Origin: Nocardioides sp. SYSU D00065
Lineage (GTDB): Bacteria > Actinomycetota > Actinomycetes > Propionibacteriales > Nocardioidaceae
Assembly: GCF_017916425.1 (NCBI RefSeq)
Contig: NZ_JAFMSX010000002.1
Location: forward strand, 676,413 to 740,412
DNA: 64,000 nt
Reading direction: 5' to 3'
Under the pieces are notes generated by a model that saw only the letters and a program-made list of their open reading frames with translations, was not told where the DNA came from and made no database searches. A program made the position numbers and the translations under genes. Positions 26,036 to 34,934 of this stretch are shown here, piece after piece (within the stretch, counting starts at the first letter, position 1; every line of letters starts with the position of its first letter).

Positions 26036-27041
26036 CCGCACGCCGACCGGTCCGCCCGAGCCGTCCCGGGGCCGGGCACCGGGGGAGCAGCTCGACGACG
26101 CGATCCTGCGCAGCGCTCCGCAGTTCAACGCACTCGAGGTGGCCGCCGAGACCGGGGTGACCGTCGAGCAGACCCGGCGGCTGTGGCGCGCGCTCGGCTT
26201 CCCCGAGTTCACCGGCGAGAAGGCCTACACCTCCGCCGACATCGAGGCGGTCGCCACCTTGATGGGATTCGTCGACACGGGCGCCGTCGACTTCGACATG
26301 GCCGTGAACCTGACGCGCGGCGTCGGGCAGACCATGGCCCGGCTGGCGGACTGGGAGGTCTCCACGCTGGTGAGCCGGGTGGAGGAGATGGAGTCCGGCG
26401 ACGAGGCGACCGGCTCGCGCATCGGCTCGGCCCTCCGGCTCATCCACGAGGTCAACCCGTCGTTCGAGCGGCTGCTGGTCTACGCGTGGCGTCGCCACCT
26501 CGCCGCCGCCGTGGGCCGGATCGAGGCGATGGGCGCCAAGGACGAGGACCTCCACACCATCGACGTGACCGTCGGCTTCGCCGACCTCGTCTCCTTCACC
26601 GCCCTGTCCAACACCCTCGACCGCGACGAGATCGGCGACCTCGTCGAGGTGTTCGAGAGCCGGTGCCAGGACGTCGTGGCGCGCTACGCCGGCCGGATCA
26701 TCAAGAGCCTGGGGGACTCGGTGCTGTTCGTGACCAGCGGCGCCGAGGACGCGGTCGCCGTCGCCGAGGGCATCATCAACGTCATCGGCCGCGACTCCAA
26801 GATGCCCGACGTGCGCCTGGGCCTGGCCAGCGGTCCGGTCATCCAGCGGCTCGGCGACATCTTCGGGCCCCCGGTCAACATGGCGGCGCGGCTGACCCAG
26901 GTCGCTCGGCGCAACCGGCTGATCGTCGACCAGAACACCGCGGACCTGCTGCCGTTCGAGGACTGGGAGAGCCGCCGCCTCCCGGCCCGGCCGGTGCGCG
27001 GCTTCGGGCTCGTGGAGCCGGTGGCCGTACGCCGTCGCTGA
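26025..27041 (+). CDS. Adenylate/guanylate cyclase with N-terminal regulatory domain
   Basis: 338 residues. Residues 1-160 form a helical regulatory region like the pH-sensing module of M. tuberculosis Rv1264 (AVATLMGFVDTGAVDFDMAVNLTRGVG is split here only for description). The catalytic domain shows the first metal Asp near residue 187 (VGFADLVSFTAL), Lys 227 and metal Asp 231 (IKSLGDSV), and Asn 285 with Arg 289 (VNMAAR). These are the class III residues needed for catalysis, so it should make cAMP. The substrate-selecting position before VNMAAR reads GPP, not the common acidic or Thr residue. It overlaps the PH-domain gene by eleven bases. Confidence 0.88.
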   Translation: MAPDRTPTGPPEPSRGRAPGEQLDDAILRSAPQFNALEVAAETGVTVEQTRRLWRALGFPEFTGEKAYTSADIEAVATLMGFVDTGAVDFDMAVNLTRGVGQTMARLADWEVSTLVSRVEEMESGDEATGSRIGSALRLIHEVNPSFERLLVYAWRRHLAAAVGRIEAMGAKDEDLHTIDVTVGFADLVSFTALSNTLDRDEIGDLVEVFESRCQDVVARYAGRIIKSLGDSVLFVTSGAEDAVAVAEGIINVIGRDSKMPDVRLGLASGPVIQRLGDIFGPPVNMAARLTQVARRNRLIVDQNTADLLPFEDWESRRLPARPVRGFGLVEPVAVRRR

Positions 27042-27076
27042 CCCCCTCGCCGGCGGGCTCGGCGCCGCCTCGGGGG
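27042..27076 (+). terminator. Possible stem-loop after the cyclase gene
   Basis: CCCCC directly after the stop codon pairs with GGGGG at 27072-27076, with an inner GGCG/CGCC pair. There is no T-run. It lies between the cyclase and the next promoter. Confidence 0.35.
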
Positions 27077-27160
27077 CGGGCGATGCAGGGCGCGCGCCAG
27101 GTGGACCAGACCACTTGCGGCAATTCACCCATAAGGACCACCGCGGCGGCACGGCATCCC

Positions 27161-27166
27161 TACCTT
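27161..27166 (+). promoter_or_regulatory. -10 box of the orphan winged-helix gene (leaderless start)
   Basis: TACCTT, seven bases before the GTG at 27174. Confidence 0.5.
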
Positions 27167-27173
27167 CGGCACC

Positions 27174-27491
27174 GTGCTGGATGTGCAAGACGTGCGACTG
27201 GACCCGACCACGCGTCGGGTGTGGCGGGGCGACCGTGAGATCAAGCTCTCGCGCAAGGAGTTCCAGCTGCTGCACGCCCTGATGGGGCGTGCCGGGGACA
27301 TCGTCACCCGCAACGAGCTGATGGCCGAGGTGTGGCAGGCGTCGTTCTACACCAGCTCCAAGACCATCGACGTGCACCTGGGCTGGCTGCGCCGCAAGCT
27401 CGACGACGACCCGCGCAACCCGACCCTGATCACCACCCACCGCGGCCGGGGCCTGCGCTTCGAGCCGACCGCGCGCCCGGTCGCCGGCTGA
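27174..27491 (+). CDS. Stand-alone OmpR/PhoB-type winged-helix DNA-binding protein
   Basis: 105 residues that are only the C-terminal effector domain of OmpR-class regulators: KLSRKEFQLLHALMGRAG, then DIVTRNELMAEVW, the recognition helix SSKTIDVHLGWLRRKL, and the wing ITTHRGRGLRF. No receiver domain precedes it; upstream is the cyclase gene in another frame with a gap of 132 bases, and TACCTT sits seven bases before the GTG. It is therefore a genuine short gene and not a truncated one, as far as can be seen. The target is unknown. It lies 42 bases upstream of purK, which has its own -10. Confidence 0.85.
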   Translation: MLDVQDVRLDPTTRRVWRGDREIKLSRKEFQLLHALMGRAGDIVTRNELMAEVWQASFYTSSKTIDVHLGWLRRKLDDDPRNPTLITTHRGRGLRFEPTARPVAG

Positions 27492-27521
27492 GCCGGGCGG
27501 CGCGGCCGCCGTCGCCTTCTA

Positions 27522-27527
27522 TAGGCT
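27522..27527 (+). promoter_or_regulatory. -10 box of purK (leaderless start)
   Basis: TAGGCT (also readable as TATAGG two bases earlier), six bases before the GTG at 27534. Confidence 0.5.
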
Positions 27528-27533
27528 CGCGCC

Positions 27534-28703
27534 GTGTCCTCGACCGGTTCGCACCGCGCTCCCACGCTCGCCGTCATCGGGGGCGGCCAGCTCGCCCGGA
27601 TGATGGCTCAGCCCGCCATCGCGCTCGGCCTGCCGCTGCGGCTGCTCGCCGAGGCCGAGGGGGTGTCGGCGGCGCAGGTCATCCCCGACCAGCTCGTCGG
27701 CGACCACCGCGACCTGGCGACCCTGCGCCGGGTCACCGAGGGTGCGAGCGTGGTGACCTTCGACCACGAGCACGTGCCCACCGAGCACCTGCACGCGCTC
27801 GCCGCGGACGGTGTCGCCGTGCGCCCGGGGCCGGAGGCGCTCGTCCACGCCCAGGACAAGGCGGTGATGCGTCGCCGGCTCGCCGAGCTCGACGTGCCGT
27901 GCCCGCGCAACGCAGTGGTCACCTCGCAGGCCGACGTGGAGGCCTTCGGGCTGCCCTGCGTGCTGAAGACCACGCGCGGCGGCTACGACGGCAAGGGCGT
28001 GTGGGTCGTGCGGAGCCTCGAGGAGTCGCAGACGGCCTTCGCGGCCGCCGCGGCTGCCGGCGTCGAGGTGCTGGCCGAGGAGCTCGTCGACTTCCGCCGC
28101 GAGCTCTCCGCGCTCGTCGCGCGCTCCCCGAGCGGGCAGGCCGCGGCGTACCCGGTCGTCGCCTCGACCCAGCTCGACGGCATCTGCCACGAGGTGGTCG
28201 CCCCGGCGCCGGACCTCTCGCCCGCCCTGGCCGGTCAGGCGCAGGAGATCGCGCTGCGCATCGCCGGCGCGCTCGACGTCACGGGCATCCTGGCCGTCGA
28301 GCTCTTCGAGACCGTCGACGGCCGGATCCTGGTCAACGAGCTCGCCATGCGCCCGCACAACACCGGCCACTGGTCGCAGGACGGAGCGGTGACGTCGCAG
28401 TTCGAGAACCACCTGCGCGCCGTGATGGACCTCCCGCTCGGCTCGCCGGCCCCCCGCAGCCGCTGGACGGTGATGGTGAACATCCTCGGCGGCCCGGCCG
28501 ACACCGGTCGCCTCTACGACGGCCTGCCGCACGCGATGGCACGCGACCCGCAGCTGCGGGTGCACCTCTACGGCAAGGACCTGCGCGCCGGACGCAAGGT
28601 CGGCCACGTCAACGCCTACGGCGACGACCTCGACGACTGCCTCGAGCGCGCGCGGCACGCCGCCGCGTGGTTCCGCGGCGACCTGGGCGACGAGAGCGAG
28701 TGA
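27534..28703 (+). CDS. purK: 5-(carboxyamino)imidazole ribonucleotide synthase
   Basis: 389 residues, an ATP-grasp enzyme of purine synthesis that makes N5-CAIR from AIR, ATP and bicarbonate. The N-terminal motif VIGGGQLARMMAQPAIALGL is typical. FDHEHVP and KTTRGGYDGKGVW (ATP-binding loop near residues 144-156) follow, and VNELAMRPHNTGHWS carries the metal ligands. PurE, which uses its product, follows after six bases, so they form the usual pair. The start is probably leaderless. Confidence 0.96.
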   Translation: MSSTGSHRAPTLAVIGGGQLARMMAQPAIALGLPLRLLAEAEGVSAAQVIPDQLVGDHRDLATLRRVTEGASVVTFDHEHVPTEHLHALAADGVAVRPGPEALVHAQDKAVMRRRLAELDVPCPRNAVVTSQADVEAFGLPCVLKTTRGGYDGKGVWVVRSLEESQTAFAAAAAAGVEVLAEELVDFRRELSALVARSPSGQAAAYPVVASTQLDGICHEVVAPAPDLSPALAGQAQEIALRIAGALDVTGILAVELFETVDGRILVNELAMRPHNTGHWSQDGAVTSQFENHLRAVMDLPLGSPAPRSRWTVMVNILGGPADTGRLYDGLPHAMARDPQLRVHLYGKDLRAGRKVGHVNAYGDDLDDCLERARHAAAWFRGDLGDESE

Positions 28704-28709
28704 CGACGG

Positions 28710-29261
28710 ATGGGTCAGCAGATGAATGAGCAGGTCGGCGGCGCGACGGCACGCGTCGGCATCGTGATGGGCTCGGACTCCGACTGGCCGGTCATGCAGG
28801 CCGCCGGGGAGATCCTGTCCGAGCTCGGCGTCGCGTGGGAGGCCGACGTGGTCTCCGCGCACCGGATGCCGACCGAGATGATCGAGTGGGGCCGCCAGGC
28901 GCACCTGCGCGGCCTGTCGGTCGTCGTCGCGGGCGCCGGGGGAGCGGCGCACCTGCCCGGCATGCTCGCCTCGGTGACGCCGCTGCCGGTGATCGGCGTG
29001 CCCGTGCCGCTGAAGTACCTCGACGGCATGGACTCCCTGCTGTCCATCGTGCAGATGCCCGGCGGGATCCCGGTGGCGGCGGTGGCCATCGGCAACGCCA
29101 AGAACGCCGGCATCCTGGCCGCGCGGATCCTCGCGACGAGCGACCCCGAGCTGCAGCAGCGCCTCGTCGACTACCAGGCCTCGCTCGCCGAGACCGCCCA
29201 CGCCAAGGGCGACGTCGTACGCCGGGCGGCTGCCGGCGCCGAGCGCCGGCTGGGCTTCTAG
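28710..29261 (+). CDS. purE: N5-carboxyaminoimidazole ribonucleotide mutase
   Basis: 183 residues. It converts N5-CAIR from PurK to CAIR. The motifs [21 protein letters not shown] and [12 protein letters not shown] are the substrate- and phosphate-binding loops of class I PurE. Two in-frame ATGs are possible (28710 and 28722); the first is used because it follows purK closely, but the family alignment begins only at about residue 15. The last four bases overlap the converging arfB gene. Confidence 0.96.
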   Translation: MGQQMNEQVGGATARVGIVMGSDSDWPVMQAAGEILSELGVAWEADVVSAHRMPTEMIEWGRQAHLRGLSVVVAGAGGAAHLPGMLASVTPLPVIGVPVPLKYLDGMDSLLSIVQMPGGIPVAAVAIGNAKNAGILAARILATSDPELQQRLVDYQASLAETAHAKGDVVRRAAAGAERRLGF

Positions 29262-29686
29262 TCGCGCACCCGGCCGCGCAGGGACTTGGTCTGCGCGCGC
29301 TGCTTCTTGGCCTGCAGCCGCCGCTCGCGGGCCCCGCGGCTGGGCCGGGTCGGTCGCCGCGGGGGCGGCGGGGGCGCGAGGGCCTCGCGCAGGAGGTCGG
29401 CCAGCCGCTCGCGGGCCGCGACCCGGTTGCGGTGCTGCGACCTGTGCTCGGAGGCGGCGATCGAGATCCGGCCGTCGGGCCAGCGCCGCAGCGCGCGCGC
29501 CCGCTGCGCCTCGGTGAGCGCGCTCGAGGTGCGGACGTCGTAGTCGAGCTCCACCCGGGAGTCCGTCGTGTTGACCGACTGCCCGCCGGGGCCCGGCGAG
29601 CGCGAGAACCGCTCGACCAGCTCGGTCGCGGGCACGACCAGGCCGTCGGGCAGCCCGGGACCGGCTGGGACGTGGAGGTCGCGCAC
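29258..29686 (-). CDS. arfB: ArfB/YaeJ-type peptidyl-tRNA hydrolase (ribosome rescue)
   Basis: About 142 residues. The GGQ catalytic motif of release factors is present ([18 protein letters not shown]), and the C-terminal tail is strongly basic ([17 protein letters not shown]), the part that enters the mRNA channel of stalled ribosomes in ArfB. It lacks codon-recognition domains, so it is a rescue factor and not RF1/RF2. The GTG at 29686 is chosen as start; a TTG at 29698 in the same frame is the alternative. The gene converges on purE with a 4-base overlap. Confidence 0.88.
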   Translation of the reverse strand: MRDLHVPAGPGLPDGLVVPATELVERFSRSPGPGGQSVNTTDSRVELDYDVRTSSALTEAQRARALRRWPDGRISIAASEHRSQHRNRVAARERLADLLREALAPPPPPRRPTRPSRGARERRLQAKKQRAQTKSLRGRVRD

Positions 29687-29753
29687 CCGTCCATTCAACC
29701 CCGGTCCGCGCGACGTACCGCGGGCCGCACCCGTGCGCGGGCGCCGGTCGCAC

Positions 29754-29759
29754 TAGGTT
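29754..29759 (+). promoter_or_regulatory. -10 box of the Gfo/Idh/MocA gene (leaderless start)
   Basis: TAGGTT, seven bases before the ATG at 29767. Confidence 0.5.
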
Positions 29760-29766
29760 GACCTGC

Positions 29767-30759
29767 ATGACGCGCTGGGGAATCGCCGCGACCGGGGGGA
29801 TGGCCGCGGCCTTCGCCACCGACCTGCAGCTGGTGCCGGACGCCGAGATCGCGTTCGTCGGCAGCCGCTCGCCGGACTCGGCGGCCGACTTCGCGGCGCG
29901 CTTCGGCGCTCCGGGCTCGGGCACCTACCGCGACCTCCTCGACGCCGCCCGCGCCGGCGAGGTCGACGTCGTCTACGTGGCCACGCCGCATCCGCAGCAC
30001 CGCGACCTCGCGCTGGCCGCCATCGAGGGCGGCACGGCGCTGCTCGTCGAGAAGGCGTTCACGGCCACGCTGGCGGGCGCCGAGGAGGTCGTCGCGGCCG
30101 CCCGTCGCGCTCAGGTCTTCTGCATGGAGGCGATGTGGACCCGCTTCCAGCCGGCGCTGGTGCACGCGCGCGAGCTGGTCGCCGGCGGTGGGATCGGCGA
30201 CCTGCTGCTGGTGCAGGCCGACTTCGGCGCCCATCGCGACTACGACCCGGACAGCCGGCTCTTCGACCTCGCCCTGGGCGGCGGGGCGCTGCTGGACCTC
30301 GGGGTCTATCCCGTCTCGCTGGCGCAGCACTTCCTCGGCCGCCCCGATGGCGTCACCGCCACCGGCACGACCTATCCCAGCGGCGCCGACCGGTCCGCGG
30401 CGATCCAGCTGTCCTACGCCGACGGGCGCGCCGCGTCGCTCACGTGCTCGCTGGCCAGCCAGACGCCGGGTCGCGCGCTGCTCGTGGGCACCGAGGGCTC
30501 GCTCGAGCTGGTGCCGCCGTTCTACCACCCCACCGAGGTCGTCGTACGCCGCAACGGGCAGGAGCCGGTCACGGTCGAGGCGCTGCCGACCGGGCGCGGC
30601 TACGTCCACCAGGCCGAGGAGGTGCAGCGCTGCCTCGCGGCCGGCCTGACCGAGAGCCCGGTCATGCCGCTGGCCGACACCCTCGACGTGCAGTGGGTGC
30701 TGGAGGAGGCGCTTGGCCAGCTGGGTGTGGAGATGGCGGAGGCGACGGTCGCCCTGTGA
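29767..30759 (+). CDS. Gfo/Idh/MocA family oxidoreductase
   Basis: 330 residues. The N-terminal Rossmann domain starts RWGIAATGGMAAAFA; YVATPHPQHRDLALAAIEGG and VEKAFT (the EKP-type loop with catalytic Lys) follow near residues 72-100. The C-terminal domain has the GGGALLDLGVYPVSLA motif of trans-1,2-dihydrobenzene-1,2-diol dehydrogenase-like members. It is an NAD(P)-dependent dehydrogenase of a sugar or cyclic diol; the substrate cannot be named. It stands alone between arfB and gdhA. The start is probably leaderless. Confidence 0.88.
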   Translation: MTRWGIAATGGMAAAFATDLQLVPDAEIAFVGSRSPDSAADFAARFGAPGSGTYRDLLDAARAGEVDVVYVATPHPQHRDLALAAIEGGTALLVEKAFTATLAGAEEVVAAARRAQVFCMEAMWTRFQPALVHARELVAGGGIGDLLLVQADFGAHRDYDPDSRLFDLALGGGALLDLGVYPVSLAQHFLGRPDGVTATGTTYPSGADRSAAIQLSYADGRAASLTCSLASQTPGRALLVGTEGSLELVPPFYHPTEVVVRRNGQEPVTVEALPTGRGYVHQAEEVQRCLAAGLTESPVMPLADTLDVQWVLEEALGQLGVEMAEATVAL

Positions 30760-30771
30760 CCGCCCGGCCCG

Positions 30772-30784
30772 CGGTCCGGGACCG
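30772..30784. promoter_or_regulatory. 13-bp palindrome upstream of gdhA
   Basis: CGGTCC, G, GGACCG: a perfect palindrome 13 bases after the stop of the oxidoreductase and about 28 bases before the gdhA -10. It could be an operator or a short terminator. Its core GGTCCGGGACC also occurs at 18988-18998. Confidence 0.35.
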
Positions 30785-30812
30785 GGGGTGTCGGCGAGCG
30801 GGGCGGTCTGCC

Positions 30813-32171
<1,359 letters not shown>

Positions 32172-32187
32172 CCCACCGGTCCCTGGC

Positions 32188-32640
32188 TCAGCGTCCGCGT
32201 CGGCGCCACTCGATGGCCGGGCAGGTGTCCATGACCATCGGCACGTCCGCGGCCGTGGTGCGCTCGAACGCATCCTCGTCGACGACGCCGAGCTGGAACC
32301 ACACGCCCTTCGCCCCGATCGAGACCGCCTGGTCGGCGAACTCGCCGGCCGCCTCGGAGCGGCGGAACACGTCGACGACGTCGACCTCGAACGGGATCTC
32401 GGCCAGGGTCGCGTAGCCCTGCTCGCCGAGCACGGCCGGTGCGCCGGGGTCGGCGAACTGCGGATGGACGGGGACGATGCGCTTGCCGCGCTCCTGGAGC
32501 AGCGCGGCGATCGAGTACGCCGTGCGCGACGGGTCGCCGGACAGGCCCACCACCGCCCACGTCTCGAGCTCGTCGAGCATCAGGTCGACGCTCGCCGGGT
32601 CCTGCCACGACCGCTGGGCGGGGGACTCAGAAGTGGTCAT
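32188..32640 (-). CDS. CoA-binding domain protein
   Basis: 150 residues, a single Rossmann-like CoA-binding domain (WAVVGLSGDPSRTAYSIAALL, residues about 30-50; later VWFQLGVVDEDAFE). The family (YccU-like) binds CoA but has no assigned reaction. The ATG at 32640 has TACGGT six bases upstream on the minus strand, so it is probably leaderless. It is divergent from the acyl-CoA dehydrogenase with 55 bases between the starts, which would let the two share control; I see no operator palindrome there. Confidence 0.88.
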   Translation of the reverse strand: MTTSESPAQRSWQDPASVDLMLDELETWAVVGLSGDPSRTAYSIAALLQERGKRIVPVHPQFADPGAPAVLGEQGYATLAEIPFEVDVVDVFRRSEAAGEFADQAVSIGAKGVWFQLGVVDEDAFERTTAADVPMVMDTCPAIEWRRRGR

Positions 32641-32646
32641 GCCCAC

Positions 32647-32652
32647 ACCGTA
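32647..32652 (-). promoter_or_regulatory. -10 box of the CoA-binding gene (leaderless start)
   Basis: TACGGT on the minus strand, six bases before the ATG at 32640. Confidence 0.5.
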
Positions 32653-32681
32653 GACCCCACCTCCAGAAAGCATGGACGTCC

Positions 32682-32687
32682 TAGAAT
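32682..32687 (+). promoter_or_regulatory. -10 box of the second acyl-CoA dehydrogenase gene
   Basis: TAGAAT, eight bases before the ATG at 32696. No Shine-Dalgarno follows. Confidence 0.5.
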
Positions 32688-32695
32688 CGGGTGCC

Positions 32696-33865
32696 ATGAG
32701 CGACACCCTCTACGCCCTCCCCGAGGAGCACCAGGCCGTCCGCGAGGCCGTGCGTGCCCTCTGTGACGCCAAGATCGCGCCCTTCGCGGCGGCGGTGGAC
32801 GAGGAGGCGCGCTATCCACGCGAGGCCGCGGAGGCCCTGCTCGCCGCGGACTTCCACGCCCCCCACGTGCCCGAGGAGTACGGCGGCGCGGGCGCCGACG
32901 CGCTCGCCACCGTGCTGGTCATCGAAGAGGTGGCCCGAGCCTGCGTCTCGTCGTCGCTGATCCCGGCGGTCAACAAGCTGGGCTCGCTGCCGGTGCAGAT
33001 CGCCGGCTCGGAGGGGCTCAAGCACCGCTACCTCGGCGCCCTGGCCCGGGGCGAGGGCGGCTTCTCGTACTGCCTGTCCGAGCCCGACGCGGGCTCCGAC
33101 GCGGGCTCCATGAAGACCCGTGCGGTGCGTGACGGTGACGCGTGGGTGCTCGACGGCGTGAAGCGGTGGATCACCAACGCCGGGGAGTCGGAGTTCTACA
33201 CCGTCCTGGCCGTCACCGACCCCGAGAAGAGGACTCGCGGCGGCATCTCCGCGTTCGTGGTGGAGAAGTCCGACGAGGGCGTCTCCTTCGGCGCCGCGGA
33301 GAAGAAGCTGGGCATCAAGGGCTCCCCGACCCGCGAGGTCTACCTCGACCGCGTCCGCATCCCCGCCGACCGGATGATCGGTGAGGAGGGCACGGGCTTC
33401 GCAACGGCGATGAAGACCCTCGACCACACCCGCGTCACCATCGCCGCGCAGGCCGTCGGCGTCGCGCAGGGCGCCCTGGACTACGCCCTGGACTACGCCA
33501 AGCAGCGCCAGCAGTTCGGCCGCTCGATCGCCGACTTCCAGGGGCTGCAGTTCATGCTCGCCGACATGGGCATGAAGGTCGAGGCGGCCCGTCAGATGAC
33601 GTATGCCGCGGCCGGACGCTCCGAGCGCGGCGACGACGACCTCACGTTCTTCGGGGCGGCCGCCAAGTGCTTCGCCTCCGACGTCGCGATGGAGGTGACC
33701 GTCAACGCCGTGCAGGTGCTCGGCGGCTACGGCTACACCCGCGACTACCCGGTCGAGCGGATGATGCGCGACGCGAAGATCACCCAGATCTACGAGGGCA
33801 CCAACCAGGTGCAGCGCATCGTGATGGCACGCCAGCTTCTTGCAGGGGTCCAGTCAGAGCTCTGA
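32696..33865 (+). CDS. Acyl-CoA dehydrogenase (FadE25/AcdA-like)
   Basis: 389 residues. The family blocks are complete: [52 protein letters not shown], and the catalytic [16 protein letters not shown], whose Glu is the general base in short-chain and branched-chain enzymes. M. tuberculosis FadE25 lies just beyond purK-purE, matching this position. It passes electrons to ETF. The ATG at 32696 is preferred over one at 32672 because TAGAAT lies eight bases upstream. The 3' end overlaps the converging PAP2 gene by twelve bases. Confidence 0.94.
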   Translation: MSDTLYALPEEHQAVREAVRALCDAKIAPFAAAVDEEARYPREAAEALLAADFHAPHVPEEYGGAGADALATVLVIEEVARACVSSSLIPAVNKLGSLPVQIAGSEGLKHRYLGALARGEGGFSYCLSEPDAGSDAGSMKTRAVRDGDAWVLDGVKRWITNAGESEFYTVLAVTDPEKRTRGGISAFVVEKSDEGVSFGAAEKKLGIKGSPTREVYLDRVRIPADRMIGEEGTGFATAMKTLDHTRVTIAAQAVGVAQGALDYALDYAKQRQQFGRSIADFQGLQFMLADMGMKVEAARQMTYAAAGRSERGDDDLTFFGAAAKCFASDVAMEVTVNAVQVLGGYGYTRDYPVERMMRDAKITQIYEGTNQVQRIVMARQLLAGVQSEL

Positions 33866-34930
33866 CCCGCGCGCAGGGCGGGGCCGGGGACGACGTGATG
33901 TCCGGTCCGGGGGACGGTGTCCCGTGGCCCACGCGCCGACACGGAACGCAACGATGGCGATGGCGACGCCCGCGACGTCGTCGGCGAGGTAGTGCCACCC
34001 GAAGTACAGGGTCGCCACGACCGTGGCCGCGAAGTTGATCCACAGGACGGTGCGGACCGTCCGGTTCGCGATCGTCGCGCGAGCCATCAGGGCCCACAGC
34101 AGGGCGATGGCGGTGTGCAGGCTCGCGAACCCGGCCACCCCCTGGTAGTCGCCGCCGCCCCAGAGGAAGCCCTGCCGGGCGTGGACCAGCGAGTCCATGA
34201 GGTCGGAGGTTCCGTTGGGCGTGAGGTCGGAGGTCAACCAGGGGTACATGAGTCCGGGACCGAGCGTGGGCACGAGGTAGTACGACGCCGTTCCCAGGGT
34301 CCACGCGATGCCCTGCGCGGTGACGAACCACCAGCCGTAGCGGATGTTGTTCGACCAGACGAGCCAGACGGTGACGAAGACCGCCACGAGCGGGATGTAG
34401 GTGAGGTAGACCGCGGAGAGCAGGTGTGCCGTCACGCCGGTGCCCAGGACGTCCTGCAGCAGGGTGGCGGGGTCGTGCCCGAGGAGCACGAGCTGGTCGA
34501 GCCTGCGCAGCTCCCGGTCGTACTTGACGTCGCGGACCAGCGGCAGGACCGACTTCAGGTTCCGGTAGGACACGTAGATCACGTAGAACGCGGAGATCCC
34601 GACGACGACCAGACGCAGCCGGGGCGCGGTCCAGTGCGTCCGCACCCGGTGCCGGACGGCGTCGACGGTCCGCGCGGGGTGGAGGCGGCCCTGCCACAGC
34701 GCCCGCGGCAACAGGTCGGCGACGATCGCCGCTGCGCACAGCACGGGAAGCCGCACCCAGGAGGGCCCGAGGAAGCTGCCCTCCGGGTCGGCGATCGGTC
34801 GGTCGAGGGCCAGGCTCGCGGCGAAGGCCAACGCGCCCATGACGATCGCGTTGGCGACGAGGAACCCGTACGCGCGCGCCCGCGTCGGGTCCGGGGCGGT
34901 GGCGGTTGCAGCCGGGTGGGGGGACGTCAC
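33854..34930 (-). CDS. PAP2-superfamily membrane phosphatase/transferase
   Basis: 358 residues with about six or seven hydrophobic helices. Two PAP2 active-site motifs are visible in variant form near the C-terminus: GFASLHTA (instead of PSGH) and FGWHYLADD (His and Asp retained), the version seen in inositolphosphotransferase-like PAP2 proteins. It would act on a lipid phosphate or transfer a phospho-headgroup at the membrane. GTG start, only four bases after the RND gene stop, so the two are co-transcribed. The role in that operon is unknown. Confidence 0.85.
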   Translation of the reverse strand: MTSPHPAATATAPDPTRARAYGFLVANAIVMGALAFAASLALDRPIADPEGSFLGPSWVRLPVLCAAAIVADLLPRALWQGRLHPARTVDAVRHRVRTHWTAPRLRLVVVGISAFYVIYVSYRNLKSVLPLVRDVKYDRELRRLDQLVLLGHDPATLLQDVLGTGVTAHLLSAVYLTYIPLVAVFVTVWLVWSNNIRYGWWFVTAQGIAWTLGTASYYLVPTLGPGLMYPWLTSDLTPNGTSDLMDSLVHARQGFLWGGGDYQGVAGFASLHTAIALLWALMARATIANRTVRTVLWINFAATVVATLYFGWHYLADDVAGVAIAIVAFRVGAWATGHRPPDRTSRRPRPRPARGSEL

Positions 34931-34934
34931 GTCG

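Noticed and set aside
29258..29698. TTG start for arfB at 29698
   Set aside because: Possible but less likely than the GTG at 29686; neither has a good ribosome site, so the start stays uncertain by four residues.
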